From the NCBI GenBank assembly GCA_049889815.1, contig JBMHCR010000012.1, forward strand, positions 4,441-68,440: a stretch of DNA of 64,000 nucleotides, read 5' to 3'. A model generated the notes under the pieces. That model did not search any database, was not told the origin of the DNA, and saw only the letters and a program-made list of their open reading frames with translations. This document shows, one piece after another, positions 7,817-15,758 of the stretch. The DNA comes from JBPOFY01 sp049889815 (GTDB lineage Bacteria > Verrucomicrobiota > Verrucomicrobiia > Opitutales > Coraliomargaritaceae). Positions within the stretch are counted from its first letter, which is position 1. Every line of letters starts with the position of its first letter. The translations under genes were made by a program, and so were the position numbers.

Positions 7817-8668
7817 ATGCGATTTGGCCTTAATTCTTTTCTCCTTTGCAGTGCATTTAGCGATGCTGAGCTTTCTATTATTCCCCGGTTTCAGCAGTTT
7901 GGTGCTGAAGCGGTTGAATTCGCTGTTGTCGATGCCTCAAGTATTACGCCCGCCAAGGTGATTGCCGCCATGGATGAAGCGGGACTTGAACAACCGATTG
8001 TTTGCGGTGCGATGATCCCGGGGCGTGACTTGCGTGGCACTGAGCAGGAGCAGGCAAACTGTGTGGAGTTTATCTCGGAGCTGATCGTGCTGGCTCAGCA
8101 GCTTGGCTCAACGATGGTTTGCGGGCCGTTTTACTCGGTGACTGGTTTGACGGAACGTTACACAGCGGCTGAGCGCGATGCGCAATACGATACCATTGCG
8201 AAGAATTTGAAGCTCATTTGTGCGCAGGCGGAAGATGCGGGGCTCACGGTCGCGATCGAGCCGCTCAATCGTTTCGAAACGGACTGCGTGAATACGCTTG
8301 GACAGGCGGTCGATCTGATCGAACGAGTGGGGAGTTCGGTGCTTAAAATACATGTGGATACGTTTCACATGAACATTGAAGAGGATAACACGGCGCAAGC
8401 GCTGATAAATGCCGGTCCACACATCGGGCATTTTCACGCGAGCGCGAGTCACCGTGGACTCATCGGTAAGGATCAGATTGATTGGGCAGGTGTGATGGCT
8501 GCGTTGAAGACAATCAATTATCAGGGCGATGTCGTGATAGAGAGCTTCACTCAGGACAACGAGTTGTTGGCGAAAGCGACTTCGATCTGGCGTAAGCTCT
8601 GTGATAGCCCCGAGCAGCTCGCTGTCGAAGGGCTGCAGTATTTAAGAGAAACCTGGAAGCAGGTCTAA
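7817..8668 (+). CDS. TIM-barrel sugar (phosphate) isomerase/epimerase
   Basis: 283 aa, AP_endonuc_2 fold. Metal-site motifs: V-A-I-E-P-L-N-R-F-E-T-D (Glu ligand), K-I-H-V-D-T-F-H-M-N (Asp and His ligands), I-G-H-F-H-A-S-A-S-H-R-G, and V-V-I-E-S-F (second Glu). This set matches ketose 3-epimerases of the D-tagatose/D-psicose type and hydroxypyruvate-isomerase-like relatives. No signal peptide is seen, so it is cytosolic. It leads a five-gene plus-strand run with ThuA, Gfo/Idh/MocA and DUF3500 genes, where an isomerase could convert an imported keto-sugar into a normal hexose. The substrate cannot be read from sequence. Confidence 0.8.
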   Translation: MRFGLNSFLLCSAFSDAELSIIPRFQQFGAEAVEFAVVDASSITPAKVIAAMDEAGLEQPIVCGAMIPGRDLRGTEQEQANCVEFISELIVLAQQLGSTMVCGPFYSVTGLTERYTAAERDAQYDTIAKNLKLICAQAEDAGLTVAIEPLNRFETDCVNTLGQAVDLIERVGSSVLKIHVDTFHMNIEEDNTAQALINAGPHIGHFHASASHRGLIGKDQIDWAGVMAALKTINYQGDVVIESFTQDNELLAKATSIWRKLCDSPEQLAVEGLQYLRETWKQV

Positions 8669-8697
8669 GGTCATTCACTTTAAAGGAATCGATATCA

Positions 8698-9606
8698 ATG
8701 AAATCCATAGCCAGATACATCGCGTGTTTCCTGTTTATCGCAGGAGTGCTGGGGTGGTATGTCGCAACTACGGACGGGCCAAAAGAGATTCTATTTTTAG
8801 CGGGTAAAAAGAGTCATGGCTATGGATTGCATGAGCATCGGTCCGGATCGATGTTGCTGGCAAATTGTCTTAATGAAAGCGGACTGAATGTGTATGCCAG
8901 TGTGGTCACAGAGGGGCGCTTGCCGGAGCCGGGTAGTGTGCAACCCGACGCGGTGGTGATGTATTGTGATGGCTTGCACATGCATACTGCAAAAGAGCAT
9001 CAGGAAGAAATTCAAGAGTGGGTGGATGCGGGAGTCGGCGTGTCTTGCTTACACTTTGCGACTGAAGTCGAGCCCGACGTTTTGGGCCCGACTTTTCTGG
9101 ATTGGATCGGTGGCTACTTTGAAGTGAATTGGTCGGTGAATCCGCATTGGGACGCTACCTTTGATTCCTTTCCGGACCATCCGATCAGCAACGGAGTGCA
9201 GTCGTTCACGATTCGCGATGAGTGGTATTATCATATGCGCTTTCGCCCTGAGATGGAAGGCGTCACGCCGATCCTTTCGGCACTGCCGCCGGTTGAAACC
9301 ATGACTGAACGTCGCAATAAAAACCCGGGTAGAACGATCAATCCCGCAGCACTCGCGGCGGTTGAAGCGGGCGAACCACAAGTGCTAGCCTGGGCCTATG
9401 AGCGGCCCGATGGCGGTCGCGGCTTTGGTTTCACCGGTGGGCATTTTCACAAGAACTGGCAACACGACGACTTTCGCAAAGTCGTGCTGAATGCGATCGC
9501 TTGGACGGCTCACGTTGAGATTCCAGAGGACGGTGTGGTGTCGGCAACGCCTACCGACGCCGAGCTCGAATTGAACCAGGATTATCCAAAACCAAAATCT
9601 GAATAG
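8698..9606 (+). CDS. ThuA-like (class I glutamine amidotransferase-like) secreted or anchored protein
   Basis: 302 aa. One N-terminal hydrophobic segment (about residues 5-22), a signal anchor or uncleaved signal. Then K-E-I-L-F-L-A-G-K-K-S-H-G-Y-G, the first strand and loop of ThuA domains. Later come C-L-H-F-A-T-E, the D-E-W-Y-Y-H motif, and G-R-G-F-G-F-T-G-G-H-F-H-K-N-W, the usual C-terminal block. ThuA of rhizobia acts with the ThuB dehydrogenase on trehalose through a 3-keto intermediate. Environmental ThuA proteins are often next to exported Gfo/Idh/MocA enzymes, as here. Its exact reaction is not established. Confidence 0.8.
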   Translation: MKSIARYIACFLFIAGVLGWYVATTDGPKEILFLAGKKSHGYGLHEHRSGSMLLANCLNESGLNVYASVVTEGRLPEPGSVQPDAVVMYCDGLHMHTAKEHQEEIQEWVDAGVGVSCLHFATEVEPDVLGPTFLDWIGGYFEVNWSVNPHWDATFDSFPDHPISNGVQSFTIRDEWYYHMRFRPEMEGVTPILSALPPVETMTERRNKNPGRTINPAALAAVEAGEPQVLAWAYERPDGGRGFGFTGGHFHKNWQHDDFRKVVLNAIAWTAHVEIPEDGVVSATPTDAELELNQDYPKPKSE

Positions 9607-9615
9607 AAAGAACTT

Positions 9616-10416
9616 ATGTATAAACGTTTGATTGCCGTAGTTGCTTCGCTGATACTTTTATCAGGAGCTATTGATGCTAAACCAAAGCCGTCGCCGAAGC
9701 CGGACATTAAGGCACTGCTGATTACCGGTGGTTGTTGCCACGATTACAATACGCAGCGAGAGATCATCCCTGCGACGGTGGATACGCATACCAACCTCCG
9801 TGTGCAATGGACGATTGTGCATCAGCGCACCAGTGCGGGCGACATACTTTTGGATTTTTACAAGAATCCGAACTGGGCGGACGGCTATGATGTCGTCGTG
9901 CACAATGAGTGCTTTGCTCACATCAATGATGATGCTTATATCGCGCAGATCCTTGCGCCCCATCAAGAGGGCGTTCCAGCGGTGCTTGTGCATTGCTCGA
10001 TGCATTCCTATCGCGAAGGCGAAAACCCCGAAGCGTGGTGGGAGTTTTGCGGCGTGCATTCGCCCGGGCACGGCGCTAAGCATCCCTTCGAAGTGCGTAT
10101 CACCAATGCCGAGCATGAAATCACTCAGGGTATGCGTAATTGGACGACACCGCAGGGTGAGTTGTATTTTATCGAGAAGGTATATCCCACGGCGACATTA
10201 TTGGCCGAGTCTACTGCTGAGTCCTCGTGGAATACTGATGTGCATGCAAATATTTGGGTGAACGAATACGGTCCGAAGAAGACACGTGTTTTTGCCACCA
10301 CGATTGGCCACCACAATGAAACCATGGTTGAAGCCAACTATATGGAAATGCTTACGCGCGGCTTTCTCTGGGCAGCAGGTAAGGCTGTTGTCGAAAATCT
10401 CAAAACTCCGGAATAA
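9616..10416 (+). CDS. Second ThuA-like secreted protein
   Basis: 266 aa with a signal peptide (residues 1-21, ending G-A-I-D-A). The domain starts A-L-L-I-T-G-G-C-C-H-D-Y and includes D-V-V-V-H-N-E-C-F-A, V-L-V-H-C-S-M-H-S-Y-R and G-E-L-Y-F-I-E-K-V. It closes with P-K-K-T-R-V-F-A-T-T-I-G-H-H-N-E-T-M. Compared with the first ThuA it has a different central part, so the two are probably not redundant. It is 9 bp downstream of the first ThuA and 17 bp upstream of the oxidoreductase. A remnant resembling parts of this type of protein lies at 54592. Confidence 0.8.
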   Translation: MYKRLIAVVASLILLSGAIDAKPKPSPKPDIKALLITGGCCHDYNTQREIIPATVDTHTNLRVQWTIVHQRTSAGDILLDFYKNPNWADGYDVVVHNECFAHINDDAYIAQILAPHQEGVPAVLVHCSMHSYREGENPEAWWEFCGVHSPGHGAKHPFEVRITNAEHEITQGMRNWTTPQGELYFIEKVYPTATLLAESTAESSWNTDVHANIWVNEYGPKKTRVFATTIGHHNETMVEANYMEMLTRGFLWAAGKAVVENLKTPE

Positions 10417-10433
10417 CTTTATCCCATCTATTT

Positions 10434-11786
10434 ATGAAAAAAACTTCAGTAAATCGTCGTGATTTCCTTCGGTCCGGCTTGGCAACCGGTGCCGGTTTAA
10501 TTCTTATGCCAAGTAGCCGCCTGTTTGGTGAAGGCAGTGCGAATAATCGCCTCAATATAGCTTTGATTGGTGCTTTTGGACGAGCGGCTGCACACTACGG
10601 AACGCTCAAGGATGAGAACGTTGTCGTGATTTGTGACGTCAATAAAAACAATTTGGCACACGCTCAGAAAGAGTTCCCAAAAGCGACGCCTTACGAGGAC
10701 TGGCGCAAGGCTTTGGATCATCCGGGTCTGGATGCGGTGCTCTGTTGCACGCCGGACCATTTGCACGCATTCATCGCAAACTGGGCGATGAACCGAGACC
10801 TGCATGTGTATATGGAGAAGCCACTCGCGATTACCGCCCACGAGGCACGCACAGTGCGAGAGACTTACTTGGCCAAGAAAGACAAACTTGCGACTCAAGT
10901 TGGTATGCAGCGCCACGCGATTCCCAATTTCAATCGTTTGCGCGAGCGCATTCATGACGGCGCGATCGGTAACCTTAAAGAGGTCTATGCATGGGGTAAT
11001 CGCCAAATACCTAAGCCCGGATATTTGCCCGGTGGCACACCGGTCCCATCGCATATTAATTGGGATTTGTGGCTGGGGCCGTCTCCCGAGCATCCGTATA
11101 ATCCGGGCTACTTTGTTCAAGAGCTTGGAGCCGGTTCAGGTTGCTTGAGCTGGAACATGTATTGGGACTTTGGAATCGGGCAAATGGGTGACATGGGTAG
11201 CCACACGATGGACCTCGCATGGAACGTCCTGGACGCGAACCTGCCAACCAGTGTGAAGTCGAAGTCACCGGAGGAATTCAATCCCGATGTGACTCCGGTA
11301 AATCTCACTATGAGCTCCATGCTGCCGGCAAATGACTGGCGGGACGAAATTCGCTGCACATGGTTTCAGGGTGGTGCGATGCCGAAGTCTCCGAATCCAT
11401 GGATCGATCTAAATAAGATCGGCCACGGTGCAATGTTTAAGGGTGATGAGGGCTTCATTGTTTCTGACTTTGGGCGCCACATTATCATTCCGGGTTGGGG
11501 TAAGATGACGCATTTCCAGCCACGTCCTGAAGGTGATCTCATCCCGGAGCTGGGCAACTTTCAGAAACAGTGGACACGTGCTTGTAAGAACGGCAAGCCG
11601 GCCGACACCGCGTGTAACTTTGAATACAGTGCTAACATGATCGAGAACATGTGTCTAGGACTCGCAGCCTTCCGTGCGGGTGGTGAGCTGAAGTATGATG
11701 GTGCGAAGGGCGTTGTTACGAATAACTCTGAAGCTAACCAGTATTTGACCAAGCCGTATCGTGAGGGTTGGACGCTGGATGGTTAA
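10434..11786 (+). CDS. Tat-exported Gfo/Idh/MocA family oxidoreductase
   Basis: 450 aa. The N-terminus has the twin-arginine signal N-R-R-D-F-L-R-S-G-L-A-T-G-A-G and a hydrophobic stretch, so the enzyme is exported folded with its nucleotide bound. The Rossmann part shows I-A-L-I-G-A-F-G-R, V-V-I-C-D-V-N, C-C-T-P-D-H-L-H and Y-M-E-K-P-L-A-I-T (the E-K-P motif). The C-terminal beta-domain contains D-M-G-S-H-T-M-D-L, the usual substrate-side His. The family oxidises or rearranges sugar hydroxyls with NAD(P). Neighbouring ThuA genes support glycoside 3-oxidation. It overlaps the next gene by 8 bp. Confidence 0.88.
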   Translation: MKKTSVNRRDFLRSGLATGAGLILMPSSRLFGEGSANNRLNIALIGAFGRAAAHYGTLKDENVVVICDVNKNNLAHAQKEFPKATPYEDWRKALDHPGLDAVLCCTPDHLHAFIANWAMNRDLHVYMEKPLAITAHEARTVRETYLAKKDKLATQVGMQRHAIPNFNRLRERIHDGAIGNLKEVYAWGNRQIPKPGYLPGGTPVPSHINWDLWLGPSPEHPYNPGYFVQELGAGSGCLSWNMYWDFGIGQMGDMGSHTMDLAWNVLDANLPTSVKSKSPEEFNPDVTPVNLTMSSMLPANDWRDEIRCTWFQGGAMPKSPNPWIDLNKIGHGAMFKGDEGFIVSDFGRHIIIPGWGKMTHFQPRPEGDLIPELGNFQKQWTRACKNGKPADTACNFEYSANMIENMCLGLAAFRAGGELKYDGAKGVVTNNSEANQYLTKPYREGWTLDG

Positions 11787-12795
11787 GCTCGCGCAGTCGC
11801 TCCTTGCTCTTGTCTTCATGGGAGCATCACTTGCGAGTGCTCATGAGCGTGAACTTGTGAAGCCGTTGGCAGATGCCGTAAGGGCTTATCTGGAGTCGCT
11901 GGATGATGAGCAGTTAAACAAGACTCAGTTCTCTTTCGATTCGAAGCAGCGTGCCGATTGGCACTATGTGCCAAGGGAGCGTAAAGGGCTTCCTTGGGCG
12001 GCGATGACCCCCGAGCAGAAGCTCTTATCCAAGCAGCCGTTCGTCTTGGCATTTAGCGAGCTCGGTCATGAAAAAGCCAAAGGTGTGATCATGGCGGAAA
12101 CGGTGCTATGGGAGGCGGACGGTCGCTCCGAGTATCGTAATCCTGAGAATTATTTCGTCACCATTTTCGGTCAGCCAAGTGAAGCGGGAAGCTGGGGTTT
12201 TGCCATCGAAGGACACCACTTGTCGGTCAATATTACGATTGTTGAGGGCGAGCGCATTTATGTGACGCCGTCGTTTTTCGGTTCAAATCCGGATCGGTTT
12301 CGGCATAAGGAACTCGGTGAGAAGCGTCCCTTGGCTGGTGAGGCGGATCAAGCGCTTAAGTTAATTGAGATGTTCGACGAAGCTCAGCAAGCTGTTGCTA
12401 ATATTTCGGATAAGCCATTAAAGGAGATTGTCACCCGAGCGGATCGCATTGTGGCGCCACTGGAAGCGACTGGATTGCTTGCATCAAAGATGACAAAGGC
12501 ACAGCAAGCACAGTTGCGTGTATTGATCACTGAATACATTGGTCGGTATCGGGCGCCGATTGCCGACGACGATATGCAGAAGATCGATGAAGCCGGTTTT
12601 GAGAAGGTTTCCTTTCTTTGGGCGGGCGCGGGCGTTCCCGGAAAGCCGCTTTATTACCGTGTGCAAGGCCCGACGTTTTTATTGGAATACGCAAACGTGC
12701 AGAATGGCGGCAATCACTCACACACAGTTTGGCGGGATTTTAAGAATGATTTCGGTTACGATGCCTTGCGGGCGCATCTAGAGGCGGAGCACTAA
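11779..12795 (+). CDS. Secreted DUF3500 family protein
   Basis: About 338 aa from the ATG at 11779, which gives a clean signal peptide (M-V-K-L-A-Q-S-L-L-A then S-L-A-S-A-H-E). The body matches the DUF3500 pattern: F-S-F-D-S-K-Q-R-A-D-W-H-Y-V-P, M-T-P-E-Q-K, E-N-Y-F-V-T-I-F-G-Q-P, W-G-F-A-I-E-G-H-H-L-S-V-N and the final G-N-H-S-H-T-V-W-R-D. Conserved His residues in the last two blocks could bind metal. The function is unknown. DUF3500 genes often accompany exported oxidoreductases in Planctomycetes and Verrucomicrobia. Translational coupling (8-bp overlap) ties it to the dehydrogenase. Confidence 0.85.
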   Translation: MVKLAQSLLALVFMGASLASAHERELVKPLADAVRAYLESLDDEQLNKTQFSFDSKQRADWHYVPRERKGLPWAAMTPEQKLLSKQPFVLAFSELGHEKAKGVIMAETVLWEADGRSEYRNPENYFVTIFGQPSEAGSWGFAIEGHHLSVNITIVEGERIYVTPSFFGSNPDRFRHKELGEKRPLAGEADQALKLIEMFDEAQQAVANISDKPLKEIVTRADRIVAPLEATGLLASKMTKAQQAQLRVLITEYIGRYRAPIADDDMQKIDEAGFEKVSFLWAGAGVPGKPLYYRVQGPTFLLEYANVQNGGNHSHTVWRDFKNDFGYDALRAHLEAEH

Positions 12796-12800
12796 TTCTG

Positions 12801-12881
12801 TCTTAATCCTAATCTTACTCTTGATCTGAACCGCGTATGATGAAGTTCGGATTAAGATTCGGATTAAGAGTAAGATTAAGA
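12801..12881. repeat. Inverted pair of TTAATCTTACTC-type repeats between convergent genes
   Basis: The left arm 12801-12826 reads TCTTAATCCTAATCTTACTC and on. The right arm 12849-12881 is the reverse complement type (GGATTAAGAGTAAGATTAAG). The two can pair into a stem with a loop of about 25 nt between the convergent DUF3500 and MFS genes and may act as a bidirectional transcription end. Related copies lie at 14094-14119 and 19721-19807. Confidence 0.7.
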
Positions 12882-12891
12882 CTAGGGTCGT

Positions 12892-14088
12892 TTACCCGTT
12901 AAACCGTGGGTGCTCTCGAACCAATTCAAAGAGTCCCATAGATACCACGATCAGCGCCATCCCGATGACTGCGACGTGTGCGGGTGCGGATTGGCTGAGG
13001 ATCCAGTAACCGATGAAGGGTGCCATTGAGCCTCGCAGTCCGGTGAGCGCCATGTGGATGCTCATATAAGACGAGGCTTTTTCTTCGGCTGCGATCTTGG
13101 TCACCCACAGGCTCCAGATGATTTTACCTCCGCCCATGGCAAAGCCGAGAAATGCCATGCCGAGGGTGAGCATGATGATATTGGTTGAGAAAAAGAAGAA
13201 GCCAATGCTGAGGACGAAGAACACATTCAGCAGATTGCGTGTGCTGATCAGGTGCATGTTGTCAAACAGTCGACCCCATAGTTTGGTGCCCAGGATTCGA
13301 GCGATTGCAGGCACCACGATGATCAGTAGTCCGATTGTGGTGTTGTTCGCGTTTACGCCGTAATCCGGGTTTGCCAAGTATTCGATTCGAATCGGTAGTG
13401 TGATCAGATTGCCAAGTCCCAGAAGCATCCAGCTACCGCATAGAAAACCGAATAAACGGTCTTCCCATAGCAGGCTTAAGTTTTGCCATGGGTTGCCAAC
13501 ATGCTCTGTCGACATCGGCTTACTCGGCATGCGATACGCCGCGTAAGCTGATGCCAACGCGGCCAGTGTGATGACCACAAATAGAATGCGGTAATAATCG
13601 ATCGAAGTATCAAGAAGAAGTCCCCCGAAGTAAGAGAAGGGCACCGTGCAGATTGCGGTGAGGATAAAGGGCACGGTCATCCGCCCACCGCGCTCCTTGG
13701 CGGTGTAATTCTCCGCGTAGATTTGCAACATCAGTGGACCTTGCTGTGCGGTCGCAAGCTGAGCTAGCATGATGAGCAAAGTATAAAGGAGTAGGCTTTG
13801 TGCGAATGTTGCGCCGACCATTAGCACGGCCGATACGCCAAACATGAGCGCGCAGGCGAGGTGCGGCTGCTTGCGGAGCTTTGCGACCAAATATAAAGTG
13901 ATTGGCGTCAGGAGAAATCCCATCGGCCACGCACCCGCGATGAGCGCTTTAAACTTTTCCGGCGCTTCAAAGTAACGAATCGCGATGACCAAGGCAAACG
14001 CACTCCAACCAGCTTCTAAGATGCCGTAGAACGGCGCCCGCAACTTGTCGTAGCGGTAGGTCTGTTCGGCGTTGGACTGCATACTCAT
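12892..14088 (-). CDS. Major facilitator superfamily transporter
   Basis: 398 aa with about twelve hydrophobic helices and a long central loop around residues 190-205. The loop after helix 2 has V-A-K-L-R-K-Q, a weak version of the MFS R-x-x-R-R motif, and Y-T-A-K-E-R-G-G-R-M follows helix 4. Conserved Gly/Pro patches (G-F-A-M-G-G-G-K, M-A-L-T-G-L-R-G) support an MFS fold. It is an inner-membrane transporter with unknown substrate. Convergence with the ThuA/dehydrogenase cluster suggests uptake of its (keto-)sugar product, but that is inference. The gene is bracketed by inverted copies of a short repeat family. Confidence 0.8.
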   Translation of the reverse strand: MSMQSNAEQTYRYDKLRAPFYGILEAGWSAFALVIAIRYFEAPEKFKALIAGAWPMGFLLTPITLYLVAKLRKQPHLACALMFGVSAVLMVGATFAQSLLLYTLLIMLAQLATAQQGPLMLQIYAENYTAKERGGRMTVPFILTAICTVPFSYFGGLLLDTSIDYYRILFVVITLAALASAYAAYRMPSKPMSTEHVGNPWQNLSLLWEDRLFGFLCGSWMLLGLGNLITLPIRIEYLANPDYGVNANNTTIGLLIIVVPAIARILGTKLWGRLFDNMHLISTRNLLNVFFVLSIGFFFFSTNIIMLTLGMAFLGFAMGGGKIIWSLWVTKIAAEEKASSYMSIHMALTGLRGSMAPFIGYWILSQSAPAHVAVIGMALIVVSMGLFELVREHPRFNG

Positions 14089-14093
14089 AAAAT

Positions 14094-14119
14094 ATTACTC
14101 TTAATCTTACTCTTAATCC
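14094..14119. repeat. Tandem 12-bp repeat TTACTCTTAATC (two units)
   Basis: Two perfect head-to-tail copies of TTACTCTTAATC just upstream of the MFS start codon, in opposite orientation to the copy at 12861-12881 on the other side of the gene. Same family as 12801-12881 and 19721-19807. Confidence 0.75.
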
Positions 14120-14131
14120 AACGTCATATTA

Positions 14132-14273
14132 ACCGCCCGTTTCCTTTGTTCACTCGAGTTCGCGGAGGACGCAGAGGAGGAGATTAAAGCTGTTGAGTTG
14201 GAACTCTGCGTTCTCAGCGTTCTCCAGCGACTGGTCCTGCGTGGCTCGAAGAGCGAAGAAGGAAGCGGGCGGT
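14132..14273. repeat. MITE-like 142-bp element with terminal inverted repeats
   Basis: The ends are ACCGCCCGTTTCCTT (14132-14146) and AAGGAAGCGGGCGGT (14259-14273), inverted repeats of 15 bp with one mismatch. An inner pair GACGCAGAG / CTCTGCGTTC is also inverted. No ORF lies inside. Together with the flanking DNA this explains most of the 237-bp gap between the MFS gene and nadA. Confidence 0.6.
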
Positions 14274-14325
14274 ATAATCACAGATTTATAGCCCCTGATG
14301 TTCTAGGATTAAGACTTCAAAAATC

Positions 14326-15309
14326 CTAGCGGCTCCAGTCCAGCATACGCTTGAGGGGCACGAAGGCTTGTTCGCGGACGGACTCCCCCATCTTGATCTC
14401 GGGTGTCATGTCGCGCAGGCAATCGCGCAGCTTCTCGATGGTATTCATCTTCATAAAGCGGCACTCGTTACATGCACAGGTGTCGGTCGGTCCGGCGATA
14501 AAAGTCTTGTTTGGCACTTCGCGCTGTAAGCGGTGGATCATGCCTGGTTCAGTGACCACGATGAATTGCTCCGCATCGCTGTCGCGGCAGAAGCCGATCA
14601 TCTTTTCGGTGCTGCAGACCTCGTCGGCGTTGTCGCGAACAGTTTCTACACACTCGGGGTGGGCGACGACCAGTGCTTTCGGGAACTGAAGTTTGATCGT
14701 CTCAATCGCCTGCTGAGTGAAAAGCACGTGCGCATAGCACGAGCCAGGCCACAGTTGCATTTCGCGACCGGTTTGCTTTGCCACCCATTGCCCAAGGTTT
14801 TGATCTGGCACAAAGAGGATGTCGCGGTCAGCGGGCACGTTATCGACGATTTTCTTGGCATTACCGCTGGTGCAAATCACATCGCAGAGTGCTTTCACTG
14901 CTGCCGAGCAGTTGATATAAGCGACCACATAGACATTCGGATTGGCTTTCTTGTAGGCGGCCAGTTTCTCCGCAGGGCAGGAGTCGGCAAGTGAGCAACC
15001 GGCTTCCATGTCGGGAAGGAGCACGGTCTTTGATGGGTTCACAATCTTAGCCGTCTCAGCCATGAAGTGGACTCCGCAAAATACAATGCAATCGGCATCT
15101 GCTTCCGCAGCGTGGTAGGCGAGGCCCAGGGAATCACCCACGTAGTCCGCTACGCGCTGAATCTCATCCACTTGGTAATTGTGAGCCAGAATAACAGCGT
15201 TGCGTTCCTTCTTGAGCTTTAGCACCTCCTCCTGAATCGCAGAAAGCGGAGCCTCCTCCGTGCGAGGATTAAAAACCATTGGTTCGTAGTTGAGTGTCGC
15301 GGTAGCCAT
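14326..15309 (-). CDS. nadA: Quinolinate synthase NadA
   Basis: About 327 aa from the ATG at 15309 (an in-frame start 8 codons earlier is possible). NadA condenses iminoaspartate with dihydroxyacetone phosphate to quinolinate for NAD synthesis, using a [4Fe-4S] cluster. Motifs: I-L-A-H-N-Y-Q, V-A-D-Y-V-G-D-S-L, F-C-G-V-H-F-M-A-E-T, M-E-A-G-C-S-L-A-D-S-C, Y-I-N-C-S-A-A-V-K, F-V-P-D-Q-N-L-G, H-P-E-C and C-A-C-N-E-C near the C-terminus. The cluster cysteines are present. NadB and NadC are not in the window. A stem CTAGGATT/AATCCTAG overlaps the stop codon but has no U-run. Confidence 0.95.
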   Translation of the reverse strand: MATATLNYEPMVFNPRTEEAPLSAIQEEVLKLKKERNAVILAHNYQVDEIQRVADYVGDSLGLAYHAAEADADCIVFCGVHFMAETAKIVNPSKTVLLPDMEAGCSLADSCPAEKLAAYKKANPNVYVVAYINCSAAVKALCDVICTSGNAKKIVDNVPADRDILFVPDQNLGQWVAKQTGREMQLWPGSCYAHVLFTQQAIETIKLQFPKALVVAHPECVETVRDNADEVCSTEKMIGFCRDSDAEQFIVVTEPGMIHRLQREVPNKTFIAGPTDTCACNECRFMKMNTIEKLRDCLRDMTPEIKMGESVREQAFVPLKRMLDWSR

Positions 15310-15505
15310 AGTGAAAAATGAAACCGCAGACAATCGGTCGAGGGGCTGACTAAGTCAAGTCTGTGGGGATGGAGGGTGGTGCTCCGTCGCCGCCGAGTTT
15401 GTCGATTGGAAACGTTAATTTACGTCAATTGACGTTGATGGCTTAGGATTTCTATCCCTCCTTTGCTGGGATCGTGTCAGGGGCTTTCGCGATACGGTAT
15501 CGAAC

Positions 15506-15741
15506 TTAAGCATCCTGTGGAACGTTGAGCCCGACGGGTAGCTTGCTAATGTAGCTGATGAGGCCGGGGCCGCCACCAAGTTTTACCAAGCGTTCGACTT
15601 TGGCCGTGTTTGGATTGGCTGCCATGAGGCTTCCTGCTACGGGTTCAATTTTAGTTACTTCGTAATAAGTAAAGCCCAGCCTGAGAGTGGTTCTGCTTTT
15701 ATCTAAGCACCGTGAAAGTATTTGTTCACGGCGTCCGCCAT
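15506..15741 (-). pseudogene. Possible small or frame-disrupted ORF between hrpA and nadA
   Basis: An ATG at 15625 opens a 39-codon ORF with coding-like composition (ends K-L-P-V-G-L-N-V-P-Q-D-A). The same frame stays open upstream through L-G-F-T-Y-Y-E-V-T-K-I-E-P-V without an ATG. A second ATG at 15741, 17 bp after the hrpA stop, reads M-A-D-A-V-N-K-Y-F-H-G-A then TAG in a different frame. The two pieces could be one gene split by a frameshift. I do not recognise the family. The rest of the 425-bp gap shows nothing else. Confidence 0.3.
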
Positions 15742-15758
15742 TACGGTTTTACTGACGA

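Noticed and set aside
14303..14329. Hairpin CTAGGATT/AATCCTAG at the nadA stop codon as a terminator
   Set aside because: AT-rich stem with an 11-nt loop, overlapping the stop codon and lacking a U-run; kept only as a remark in the nadA entry.
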